NCBI RefSeq assembly: GCF_004827385.1
Contig: NZ_SRXN01000030.1
Location: 27,959 to 91,958 of the forward strand
Reading direction: 5' to 3'
DNA length: 64,000 bases
Origin: Ensifer sp. MPMI2T
Lineage (GTDB): Bacteria > Pseudomonadota > Alphaproteobacteria > Rhizobiales > Rhizobiaceae
The notes below the pieces were generated by a model. That model was not told where the DNA came from and made no database searches. It saw only the letters and a list, made by a program, of their open reading frames with translations. Of the stretch, positions 17,209-25,222 are shown one piece after another (within the stretch, counting starts at the first letter, position 1; each line of letters starts with the position of its first letter). Both the position numbers and the translations under genes were made by a program.

Positions 17209-19913
17209 ATGGTTGACGAGAGACACGGTACTGACGCCAGGCCGTCGCCGGACGCTCTCCTTGAAAATGCCGAACGCGAAACGCGCGGCCGCCTGAAGAT
17301 CTTCCTCGGCGCCGCGCCCGGCGTCGGCAAGACCTACGAAATGCTGGTTTCGGGCAGGGCCCGCAAGGCCGAAGGGGTCGACGTCGTCATCGGTGTCGTC
17401 GAGACCCACGGTCGCAAGGAAACCCAGGCACTTGTACAGGGCTTCGAAGTCGTTCCGCGCAAGACGGTCGAGTACAAGGGCCACCTCCTCGACGAGATGG
17501 ACTTGGACGCCATCCTAGCGCGCCGCCCGGAACTGGTTCTCGTCGACGAGCTTGCCCACACGAATGTCGACGGTAGCCGTCATGCCAAGCGCCACCTTGA
17601 CGTCGGGGAGATTCTTGCCCGGGGCATCGACGTCTACACGACGCTGAACGTCCAGCATATCGAGAGCCTCAACGACGTGGTCGCGCAGATCACGCGCATC
17701 CGGGTCCGCGAGACCGTGCCGGACTCGATCATCGATCGCGCCGATGACATTGAGATTATCGATCTGACGCCGGACGACCTGATCAAGCGCCTGCACGAGG
17801 GCAAGGTCTATTTGCCGAAGACTGCAAAACGGGGGATCCAGAACTACTTTTCGCCCGGCAATCTGACGGCCTTGCGCGAACTCGCTCTGCGTCGCACGGC
17901 GCAGCGCGTGGACGAGCAGCTTGTGAGCCATATGCAGGCGCATGCCATTCCCGGCCCCTGGGCGGCGGGAGACCGGGTGCTCGTCTGCGTTGACGAGCAC
18001 CCGCGCGGGGCGTCGCTCGTGCGCTATGCCAAGCGCCAGGCCGACCGCTTGCGCGCGCCGTGGGCGGCGCTTCACGTCGAAACGTCGCGCTCAGTCAATC
18101 TTTCCGATGCCGATAAGGACCGGCTTGCGACCCATCTGCGGCTCGCGGAGCAATTGGGCGGAGAGGCAACGACGATTCCCGGGGAGAACGTGGCAAGCGA
18201 AATCCTTCGCCACGCGGCGGCGAACAATGCCACGCAAGTGATCATCGGCAAGTCCAATAAGTCCCGCTGGCGCGAATTCGTCGAAGGATCGGTCTCCCAT
18301 GACCTGATCCGGCATGCGGGCGACATCAGCGTACATGTGATTTCGGGCGCAGCGGCAGCGCCCGCCGAGCAGCGCGGCGTCAAGACGGCGCCGCCGCCGA
18401 CCCAGGTCAAGCTCCGGCCCTATCTCTTGAGCACGATCTATATCGCCGCCGCACTCGCAGTCGGCGCGCTGCTGGACCAGGTTCTGGACGTCCAGAACAT
18501 CGCACTGGTCTTCCTGATGGCGGTGCTGACTTCGGCGCTGACCGCGGGACTATGGCCGGCACTCTATGCCTGCCTCGTAAGCGCACTGGCTTTCAACTTC
18601 TTCTTTCTCGAGCCCCGCTACACCCTGACGATCGAGGACCCGGAGAGCGTCCTGGCTCTCGTATTCTTTCTCGTGGTCGCGGTGATCGCGAGCAATCTGA
18701 CGGCACGCGTGCAGCGGCAGGCGATTGCCGCGCGGCAGCGGGCAAGGACGACCGAAGACCTCTATCTCTTCTCGAAGAAGCTCGCGAGCACCGGCACCCT
18801 GGACGACGTGCTTTGGGCCACGGCCTATCAGATCGCCTCTATGCTGAAGGTGCGGGTCGTCATTCTCCTTCCGGAGGAAAATTCGATCGAGGTCAAGGCG
18901 GGCTACCCGCCGGACGACACGCTGGTCGATGCCGATATAGCTGCTGCCCGCTGGGCATGGGAACATGACCGGCCGGCCGGACGTGGGGCGGACACGCTGC
19001 CGGGCGCAAAACGCCTCTATCTCCCCTTGAAGACCGGGCGCACCGCCATCGGCGTAGTCGGGCTCGACAATGACAAGCAGGGACCGCTGCTGACACCCGA
19101 GCAGCAGCGGCTCTTCGATGCGCTGGCCGATCAGGCGGCGCTTGCCATCGAGCGGATCCAGCTCGTCGCCGACGTCGATCGGGCGAGACTGGCGGCGGAG
19201 GCCGACAGGCTGCGCTCCGCGCTGTTGACGTCGATCTCCCATGACCTCAAGACGCCGCTTGCCGCCATCATGGGAGCGGCCAGCACCTTGCGGGACTATT
19301 CGCCCTCCATGCCGGAGGAAGACCGCAGCGACCTTCTTTCGACCGTCGTCGATGAATCCGAGCGTCTCAACCGGTTCATCACCAATCTCCTCGACATGAC
19401 CAGGATCGAGTCGGGCGCGACCCAGCCGAACGCCTCTTCGCACTATGTCGGCGATATCGTCGGCACCGCTTTGAGCCGGCGAACAAGATTCTGGCAAGGC
19501 ACAGGACACTGATCGACATTCCGCCGGATCTGCCGATGTTGAAGCTCGATCCCGTCCTGTTCGAGCAGGTGCTGTTCAATCTTCTCGACAACGCCGCCAA
19601 ATACGCCGCGCCGAACTCGACGATCCAGATTTGCGGATGGGCAGACGGCAACGTCGTCTTGCTGCAGGTCATGGATGAGGGCCCGGGCATTCCGAGCGGC
19701 GACCTCGAGCGGGTGTTCGATTCCTTCTATCGCGTCGAAAAGCGCGATCATGTCCGAGCCGGCACCGGGCTCGGGCTTTCCATCTGCAGGGGATTTGTCG
19801 AGGCGATGGGCGGTACGATTACCGCCGGAAACAGGACGGACCGATCGGGCGCGATCTTTACGATCAGGATGCCCATTCCGGCGAAAAGGCCAAATCAGGA
19901 AAATCCGACATGA
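17209..19913 (+). pseudogene. kdpD: KdpD sensor kinase, interrupted by a frameshift
   Basis: Sensor histidine kinase for K+/turgor control of kdp. The first frame (17209-19512, 767 residues) has the KdpD N-domain Walker A GAAPGVGKT (residues 34-42), LVDELAHTN, a universal-stress-like domain, four transmembrane helices near residues 403-500, a GAF region and the phosphoacceptor box SISHDLKTPL (His678). It then runs out of frame: after ...TALSRR it reads RTRFWQGTGH and stops. The expected continuation, ANKILARHR...LPMLKLDPVLFEQVLFNLLDNAAKY, is present in another frame to TGA 19911-19913. A missing base in the CCGGC at 19476-19480 explains it. The restored length is about 901 residues, normal for KdpD. 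It is either a real loss of the ATP-binding domain in cis or a sequencing error. Confidence 0.88.
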
Positions 19914-20605
19914 CGACTTCCGCCGTGAAAATACTGGTCGTGGACGACGAGCCGGCTATCCGGAAGCTGCTTCGCGTAGGCCTGACGACAGAAGGTTATG
20001 CGGTGATGGAAGCGATCAACGCCAAGGAGGCGATCGCAAAGGTGAGCGCCGATCAGCCGGACCTGATCCTGCTCGATCTCGGCCTGCCCGACATGCCCGG
20101 CCACGACCTCCTTGGCAAATGGCGAAACGAAGGCAATCTGGATTTACCGATCGTCATTCTCTCCAGCCGCACGGACGAGACCGGAATCGTTCGGGCGCTG
20201 GAGACCGGCGCTGACGACTATGTCACCAAGCCGTTCGGCATGAAGGAACTTGCGGCGCGCATCCGCGTCGCGCTTCGGCACAGGTTGCAGCAACAGGGAG
20301 AGCGGCCGATCTTCAAGACCGGCGAACTTTCGGTCGATCTCGTCAAGCGCATCGTCAAGATCGCGGACAGGGAGATCAAGCTGTCTCCGAAGGAGTACGA
20401 TATTCTGCGCGTGCTCGTGCAGCATGCGGGCAAGGTCATCACCCACCAACATCTGTTGAACCAGGTTTGGGCCGGGTCGACTGACGTGCAGTATCTCCGC
20501 GTCTATGTCCGTCAGCTTCGTCAGAAGATCGAGCGCAGCCCCGATCAACCTCAATACATCACGACCGAGACGGGCGTCGGCTATCGCCTGCGCGAGGTTG
20601 AGTAG
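19910..20605 (+). CDS. kdpE: KdpE, response regulator
   Basis: OmpR/PhoB-type response regulator activating kdp, 231 residues. The receiver domain has acidic pair VVDDE near residues 10-14, phosphoacceptor Asp56 in LILLDLGLPD and Lys in YVTKPFG. The C-terminal winged helix covers about residues 130-228. ATG 19910 overlaps the stop of the restored kdpD frame by four bases (ATGA). That coupling supports a recent or artefactual origin of the kdpD frameshift. Confidence 0.95.
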   Translation: MTTSAVKILVVDDEPAIRKLLRVGLTTEGYAVMEAINAKEAIAKVSADQPDLILLDLGLPDMPGHDLLGKWRNEGNLDLPIVILSSRTDETGIVRALETGADDYVTKPFGMKELAARIRVALRHRLQQQGERPIFKTGELSVDLVKRIVKIADREIKLSPKEYDILRVLVQHAGKVITHQHLLNQVWAGSTDVQYLRVYVRQLRQKIERSPDQPQYITTETGVGYRLREVE

Positions 20606-20644
20606 GGGCATTGCCCTTGGACGCGTGAACAGCGAAATGGCATC

Positions 20645-21094
20645 ATGAAAATCTCGGAAATCATCAATCCGGAGAGCGTGAGACTTGATCTGGTCTCTCC
20701 ATCGAAGACGAGTCTCCTTCAGACGATCTCGGAAATCGCCGAAGCGGCGCTTGGCATTGGAGCGTCGGAAATATTGCTTGCCTTGAACAACCGCGAACAG
20801 CTCGGCTCGACCGGCATCGGTCTAGGCATCGCCATTCCGCACGCGCCCGTGCCGGGTGTGGAGAGCCCCTTTTTTCTGATCATAAGGCTGAAGAAGCTGA
20901 TTGATTTCGAGGCCGTCGACGACGCGCCAGTCGATATTGTTTGCCTGTTGCTGACACCGGTGGAGGGAAGTCAGCTGAACGTGCTGGCCCACCTGGCCAG
21001 AAAGTTGCGGTCGCCGGAAATCGTGGGGGCGATCCGATGCTCTTCGTCGCGTGTGGAGGTAGTTTCGCTACTGGCGGATGACGGCGCCTCGTAG
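20645..21094 (+). CDS. PtsN-like EIIA (nitrogen PTS) domain protein
   Basis: 149-residue cytoplasmic protein with a PTS EIIA type-2 fold. The phosphorylatable histidine is visible in GIGLGIAIPHAPVPGV (His66), and ISEIINPESVRLDL at the start matches PtsN proteins. It follows kdpE by 39 bases on the same strand and ends the operon. In E. coli, dephosphorylated PtsN binds KdpD and stimulates kdp expression, and PtsN also affects kdp in rhizobia. A PtsN paralogue inside the kdp operon therefore suggests a dedicated KdpD partner. The usual ptsN beside rpoN is expected elsewhere in the genome. Confidence 0.85.
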   Translation: MKISEIINPESVRLDLVSPSKTSLLQTISEIAEAALGIGASEILLALNNREQLGSTGIGLGIAIPHAPVPGVESPFFLIIRLKKLIDFEAVDDAPVDIVCLLLTPVEGSQLNVLAHLARKLRSPEIVGAIRCSSSRVEVVSLLADDGAS

Positions 21095-21113
21095 ATTCAA
21101 AGACGCAGGCTGC

Positions 21114-21779
21114 TCAAGCCGTGCCGCTGCGAGCCTCGTCGAGAAGCCTGGTGACCTCCTCGTCCGATGTCTGGTCGAAGTCGATATAGTGGAGGCCGAC
21201 CGCCCGGAATGGGTCCGGGGTTTGCAGGCAGATGACGTCGTCAGCTTCTGCTTTCAGTTGCTTGAGGGCGTCGGTCGGTGCGACCGGAAAAGCCAGAATG
21301 ATCTTGCCCGTTCCCGCTTTGCGCAGCGCCTTCATGGCAACCTTGACAGTGCTGCCGGTTGCGACGCCATCGTCCACGACGATCACCGTGCGTCCCTCGG
21401 TTGGCGTCGGAGACAGGGTTCCCTGATAGGCTTCGCGCCGCCGCTCGATTTCAGCGAGCTGCCGCCGGCTTTCGGCCTCCACGTATGCTGCGTTCGGATT
21501 GATGATGCGCATTGCCTCCTCGTTGTATACGAACTGCGGATCACTGCCATCCACCACAGCACCGATGCCGTATTCGGGATGTCCCGGCGCGCCGATTTTG
21601 CGCACCAGAACCAATTCGAGCGGTGCGCGCAAGGCTTGGGCTATTTCGAAGGCCACGGGCACGCCGCCGCGCGGCAGGGCCAAGATCAGGGGATCCGACT
21701 GGGCATATTTCGCCAGGACGCCCGCAAGTTGCCGTCCGGCATCCCGGCGATCTGCAAATTTCGGCTGTGGAGATGTCAT
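21114..21779 (-). CDS. Phosphoribosyltransferase-domain protein
   Basis: 221-residue protein of the PRTase fold. The PRPP loop is VIVVDDGVATGST, and the N-terminal part has LILALPRGGVPVAFEIA, as in the family of uncharacterised PRTases often paired with alpha/beta hydrolases. Two ATGs, 21785 and 21779, are possible; GAGGG is spaced better for 21779, which leaves a 2-base gap to the upstream hydrolase stop. The substrate is unknown. It is transcribed towards and ends just 19 bases from the kdp-operon EIIA gene (convergent). Confidence 0.8.
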   Translation of the reverse strand: MTSPQPKFADRRDAGRQLAGVLAKYAQSDPLILALPRGGVPVAFEIAQALRAPLELVLVRKIGAPGHPEYGIGAVVDGSDPQFVYNEEAMRIINPNAAYVEAESRRQLAEIERRREAYQGTLSPTPTEGRTVIVVDDGVATGSTVKVAMKALRKAGTGKIILAFPVAPTDALKQLKAEADDVICLQTPDPFRAVGLHYIDFDQTSDEEVTRLLDEARSGTA

Positions 21780-21781
21780 GG

Positions 21782-22441
21782 TCATGTCCCTCTTGGTTTG
21801 TTGCCGAGATGGATCAAGAACCAGTCTGTCGCATGCCGGATCACCTGATCCATCGTGCCGGGCTCCTCGAACAGGTGGCCGGCACCGTCGATAATGATCA
21901 GCCGCTTCTCGCAGGTCAGCGTGTCGAAGGCGCGTTCGTTCATGTCGATCACCGGCCCGTCAAGGCTTCCAACGAGAAGAAGCGTGGGAGCGCGAACGCC
22001 CGGTAGCATCTGGATCGCAAGGTCAGGGCGGCCGCCGCGCGATACCACCGCACCTACATCCGGTTCAGCATAAGCCGCCTGCAGCGCTGCGCCGGCGCCT
22101 GTGCTCGCGCCGAAGTAGCCGACCGCCATGTGCAATATCTCGGGAACTTCGGTGACCCACCGCTTGGCCGCCACGAGCCGATCGGCAAGAAGATCGATGT
22201 CGAAGACGTTTCGGCGGTCCTGTTCCTCATCCGGTCTCAGAAGATCGACGAGAAGCGTCGCCAAGCCTGCGTCTCTCAGTGCGGCCGCAACGCGATTGTT
22301 GCGAGGGCTGAAGCGCCCGCTGCCACTGCCATGGGCAAATATGACGAGTCCGCTTGCGCCGGAAGGGACGCCGAGAAAGGCCTCGATGCCCGGTGGGTCG
22401 ATTCTTACGGGTTGCACATCTTCCGGTGTCGAAAAGGCCAT
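21782..22441 (-). CDS. Alpha/beta hydrolase, dienelactone-hydrolase-like
   Basis: 219-residue cytoplasmic hydrolase. Nucleophile Ser113 lies in GASTG, the acid is probably Asp161 in VGSLDGPV, and the base is His189 in DGAGHLFE. The oxyanion-type stretch FAHGSGSGRFSPRN is near residue 35. GAGAGGG precedes ATG 22441. It forms a two-gene operon with the downstream PRTase. The physiological substrate is unknown. The pair recurs in many proteobacteria, sometimes as a fusion, so a joint role is likely (from memory of the families). Confidence 0.78.
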   Translation of the reverse strand: MAFSTPEDVQPVRIDPPGIEAFLGVPSGASGLVIFAHGSGSGRFSPRNNRVAAALRDAGLATLLVDLLRPDEEQDRRNVFDIDLLADRLVAAKRWVTEVPEILHMAVGYFGASTGAGAALQAAYAEPDVGAVVSRGGRPDLAIQMLPGVRAPTLLLVGSLDGPVIDMNERAFDTLTCEKRLIIIDGAGHLFEEPGTMDQVIRHATDWFLIHLGNKPRGT

Positions 22442-22730
22442 CTTTTTGCCCTCTCAGTCGCGCCGCAGGATCCTGCGGGTCACATCGCCGCTGGATCTTT
22501 CGGCTTCGCCCGATCCGATTTTCCAGCGGAAACAGCGTTCGGCGTGGTTACTGGCCGGCGGCGTCCGCCGAACCGATCTTCATGTGCCCCAATCCCCGCA
22601 GGCGCTGATTGTTCCCGCTTCACAAGACGATCGGTCGGAACCCTTTTCCGGAGCAGAGGTTTGGTGATGAGAGCAGAACACGGCGGCGCTGTGGATCGAA
22701 TCGTCTCCGCCAACGGCAAAGGTGCAAATC

Positions 22731-23534
22731 ATGGACCCGAACACTGAGCTAAAGCTGCACACCGGCAACAGGATTCCAGTTATGGGCGTCGGGACATGGC
22801 AGTTGACGACCGACACGGCGGACACGATCGCAGCTGCGCTGAAGCTCGGCTATCGAATGATCGACACGTCTGGAGACTATGGAACCCAGCCGGGCATCGC
22901 AGAAGGAATCAGCAGGAGCGGCGTCGAGCGCAAGGACTTCTACTTGGTCACGAAAGTGGAGGAGGTGGGGGACGCGTATCAAGCGACGCGGAAAAATCTC
23001 GACGAATTGCAGCTTCGTTATGCCGATCTCATGCTGATACACCGTCCGCCGCGAACGGGTGCGGGAGAGGATCTTTGGCGAAGTCTGATCCGGGCGAAAG
23101 AGGATGGCCTTACGAAAGACATCGGCGTCAGCAATTATTCGATCGAGCTCATCGACAGGTTGATAGATGCGACCGGCGAAGTCCCGACCGTCAATCAGAT
23201 CGAGTGGAGCCCGTTCGGGCACAGCGACGATATGCTGCGCTATGCGAGGGAAAAGCAGATCGTCATCCAGGCCTACAGCCCGCTGACGCGCACAAAACGG
23301 CTCGGTGATGCGACGCTTGCAGAGATTGCCGCGAAATACGGCAAATCGCCGGCCCAGGTGTTGATCCGATGGAACCTTGCGCGCGGCACGGTTCCCGTTC
23401 CCAAGGCCAATCAGCGGCAACATTTGGAAGAGAACATCGATGTGTTTGATTTCGAGATCGGGGAGGATGACCTCGAAACCCTCAATGGCCTGAACGAGCG
23501 CTACTCGTCGCTCGGGACGCTTCCCTATAATTAA
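22731..23534 (+). CDS. Aldo/keto reductase
   Basis: NADPH-dependent aldo/keto reductase of the 2,5-diketo-gluconate reductase type, 267 residues, TIM barrel. The full catalytic tetrad is visible: Asp45, Tyr50, Lys75 and His104 in IDTSGDYG, LVTKVEE and LIHRPP. C-terminal VPVPKANQRQHLEEN is the NADPH-binding end. GTG 22722 is also in frame, but AAAGG before ATG 22731 favours the latter. It is divergent from the hydrolase/PRTase pair across a 289-base gap that shows no gene. Substrate unknown. Confidence 0.88.
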   Translation: MDPNTELKLHTGNRIPVMGVGTWQLTTDTADTIAAALKLGYRMIDTSGDYGTQPGIAEGISRSGVERKDFYLVTKVEEVGDAYQATRKNLDELQLRYADLMLIHRPPRTGAGEDLWRSLIRAKEDGLTKDIGVSNYSIELIDRLIDATGEVPTVNQIEWSPFGHSDDMLRYAREKQIVIQAYSPLTRTKRLGDATLAEIAAKYGKSPAQVLIRWNLARGTVPVPKANQRQHLEENIDVFDFEIGEDDLETLNGLNERYSSLGTLPYN

Positions 23535-23686
23535 GTGTCAACACCGCCCCTGCAGCGGCATTTTAGAGATGCGACAGTCATCGGCTCTCGAGATATTGGT
23601 CAGCGTCAACATCCGAAGGAAGGATGACGACACGCGCCGGCATAGCTGGCGCAATCTGGCGTATCGAGAAAGCCGCTTGAAAAGAA

Positions 23687-23762
23687 TGGTGCCGCTTACG
23701 TGACTCGAACACGTGACCCCATCATTACGAATGATGTGCTCTACCGACTGAGCTAAAGCGGC
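23687..23762 (-). tRNA. tRNA-Thr (CGT)
   Basis: On the minus strand a complete cloverleaf begins GCCGCTTTAGCTCAGTCGG and ends AGCGGCACCA with encoded CCA (23687-23689). The acceptor stem GCCGCTT/AAGCGGC is perfect. The anticodon stem CATCA/TGATG encloses TTCGTAA, giving anticodon CGT (threonine, ACG codons). The T arm has GTTCGAGTC. Confidence 0.96.
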
Positions 23763-23838
23763 CCGCTAGGGTCCCGCGGAGAGCCGCGGAACGAAGTGTG
23801 AGGCGCTGATAAACGCAAAGCGGCAAGATTTCAAGCCA

Positions 23839-24849
23839 TCAGTTTCGAGAACTTGAAAATTCCTTGGGCGGTTGAGCATGGCGATAGGCGCCGAGCCCGA
23901 GCCGCGTCCGGGCCGCGTCGTATTCCCGCTCCAGCCGGTCGACGAGTTGCGCGACCGTGCTTATCTCGCGGATGGCGCCGATGCCCTGGCCGCAGCCCCA
24001 GATGTCCTTCCAGGCCTTCGCCCCTTCGGCGGCGCCGCCGAAATCCATCTTCGACGGGTCCGCCTCCGGCAACCTGTCCGGATCCATGCCGGCCGCGCTG
24101 ATCGAGGGTTTGAGGTAGTTGCCGTGAATGCCGGTGAAATAGTTGGAATAAACGATGTCGGCGGCGCTGCTGTTGACAATCATCTGCTTGTAGGCATCGC
24201 TGGCGCGCGCCTCTTCGGTGGCGATGAAAGGGGAGCCGATATAGGCCATGTCCGCGCCCATCGCCTCTGCCGCGAGGATGGCGCCACCGGTAGCGATCGC
24301 GCCCGAAAGCAGCACCGGTCCGTCGAACCACGCGCGGATCTCCTGGACAAGCGCGAAAGGCGAGAGCGTCCCAGCGTGGCCGCCGGCCCCGGCAGCAACC
24401 GCGATCAGGCCGTCCGCGCCCTTGCGGATCGCCGAGTTGGCGTGCCGATTGTTGATGACGTCGTGCAGCACGATGCCGCCGTAGGAATGGATGGCCGCGT
24501 TCACTTCCGGGACCGCGCCGAGCGAAGATATGACGATCGGCACCTTGTATTTGATGCAGAGCATCAGGTCGTGCTCGAGTCTCACGTTCGACTTGTGGAC
24601 GATCTGATTGACCGCGAATGGCGCCGCGGGCCGGTCGGGATGCTGGGCATCGTGGTCGGCGAGCGTTTCGGTGATTTCCGCAAGCCACTCATCGAGCTGC
24701 GATTGCGGGCGTGCATTGAGGGCAGGAAAGGAGCCGATGACGCCCGCTTTGCACTGCGCGATCGTCAGTCGGGGATGCGAGACGATGAAGAGCGGTGCGC
24801 CGACCACCGGCAGTCTTGTCGTTCCGGAAAGGATTGGCGGCAAGGACAT
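23839..24849 (-). CDS. Nitronate monooxygenase / 2-nitropropane dioxygenase family flavoprotein
   Basis: FMN-dependent TIM-barrel enzyme, 336 residues. Family motifs: PVVGAPLFIVSHPRL at the N terminus, GLIAVAAGAGGHAG (the conserved phosphate/FMN and catalytic His region), LLSGAIATGGAILAAEAMGADMAYIGSPFIAT (FMN phosphate site). ATG 24849 is chosen from its GGAG site and family start; the frame is open further. Annotated relatives are nitronate monooxygenases or enoyl-ACP-reductase-like proteins. A 22-bp palindrome 20 bases upstream is identical to the one before the acyl-CoA dehydrogenase operon, suggesting a role in acyl-CoA/lipid metabolism rather than nitroalkane use. Confidence 0.85.
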   Translation of the reverse strand: MSLPPILSGTTRLPVVGAPLFIVSHPRLTIAQCKAGVIGSFPALNARPQSQLDEWLAEITETLADHDAQHPDRPAAPFAVNQIVHKSNVRLEHDLMLCIKYKVPIVISSLGAVPEVNAAIHSYGGIVLHDVINNRHANSAIRKGADGLIAVAAGAGGHAGTLSPFALVQEIRAWFDGPVLLSGAIATGGAILAAEAMGADMAYIGSPFIATEEARASDAYKQMIVNSSAADIVYSNYFTGIHGNYLKPSISAAGMDPDRLPEADPSKMDFGGAAEGAKAWKDIWGCGQGIGAIREISTVAQLVDRLEREYDAARTRLGLGAYRHAQPPKEFSSSRN

Positions 24850-24868
24850 CAGGTTTCTCCATCCCACA

Positions 24869-24890
24869 TTGACGTTTGCGTAAACGTCAA
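24869..24890. promoter_or_regulatory. 22-bp palindromic operator before the nitronate-monooxygenase-like gene
   Basis: Arms TTGACGTTT and AAACGTCAA around GCGT, 20 bases before the start codon at 24849. All 22 bases are identical to the site at 55401-55422. The position overlaps the expected promoter or early leader, which suits a repressor. Confidence 0.75.
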
Positions 24891-25111
24891 AACAAATAGC
24901 AGCAACCAGTGGACTTGCAAAGAGACGCTTTTCCGCGCATCCCTCGGACCCGCCCCGTTTTCCCCGTCGAAGTCCCGGTGTTGTTGCGCCCGGACTTGCA
25001 GATTCCGAAAGCAACGGTTACCCAATCGTTAATAAAACCAACGGCGTGGATCGGGGAAGGGAACCGTTCTCTCCTTGAAGGATGGGATACCCGCTCGACC
25101 GCGGAGCGCCG

Positions 25112-25194
25112 CTACAGTGCCTGCACGTCTTGTCAGACGCGCAAAGGTCGCTGTAGTGCTTTGAATTGGTGCATGTTTCTGCAGAAACATGCAG
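25112..25194 (+). repeat. RIME-like double palindrome, shortened copy
   Basis: CTACAG...CGCTGTAG first hairpin with an inner GTC/GAC stem, then TGCTTTGAATTGGTGCATGTTT and a short second hairpin GCATGTTTCTGCAGAAACATGC. It is an 83-base variant of the 104-base element seen in full at 45477, 47727 and 59928; its second module lacks the inner TTAAATC stem. It lies 29 bases before the next start codon. Confidence 0.75.
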
Positions 25195-25222
25195 TGGTCT
25201 TCGTCGCACAGAAGGACTTGAT

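Noticed and set aside
23687..23762. Integration site of a mobile element at tRNA-Thr.
   Set aside because: No integrase and no direct repeat of the tRNA 3' end seen within the window; left as a question in the kdp synteny finding.
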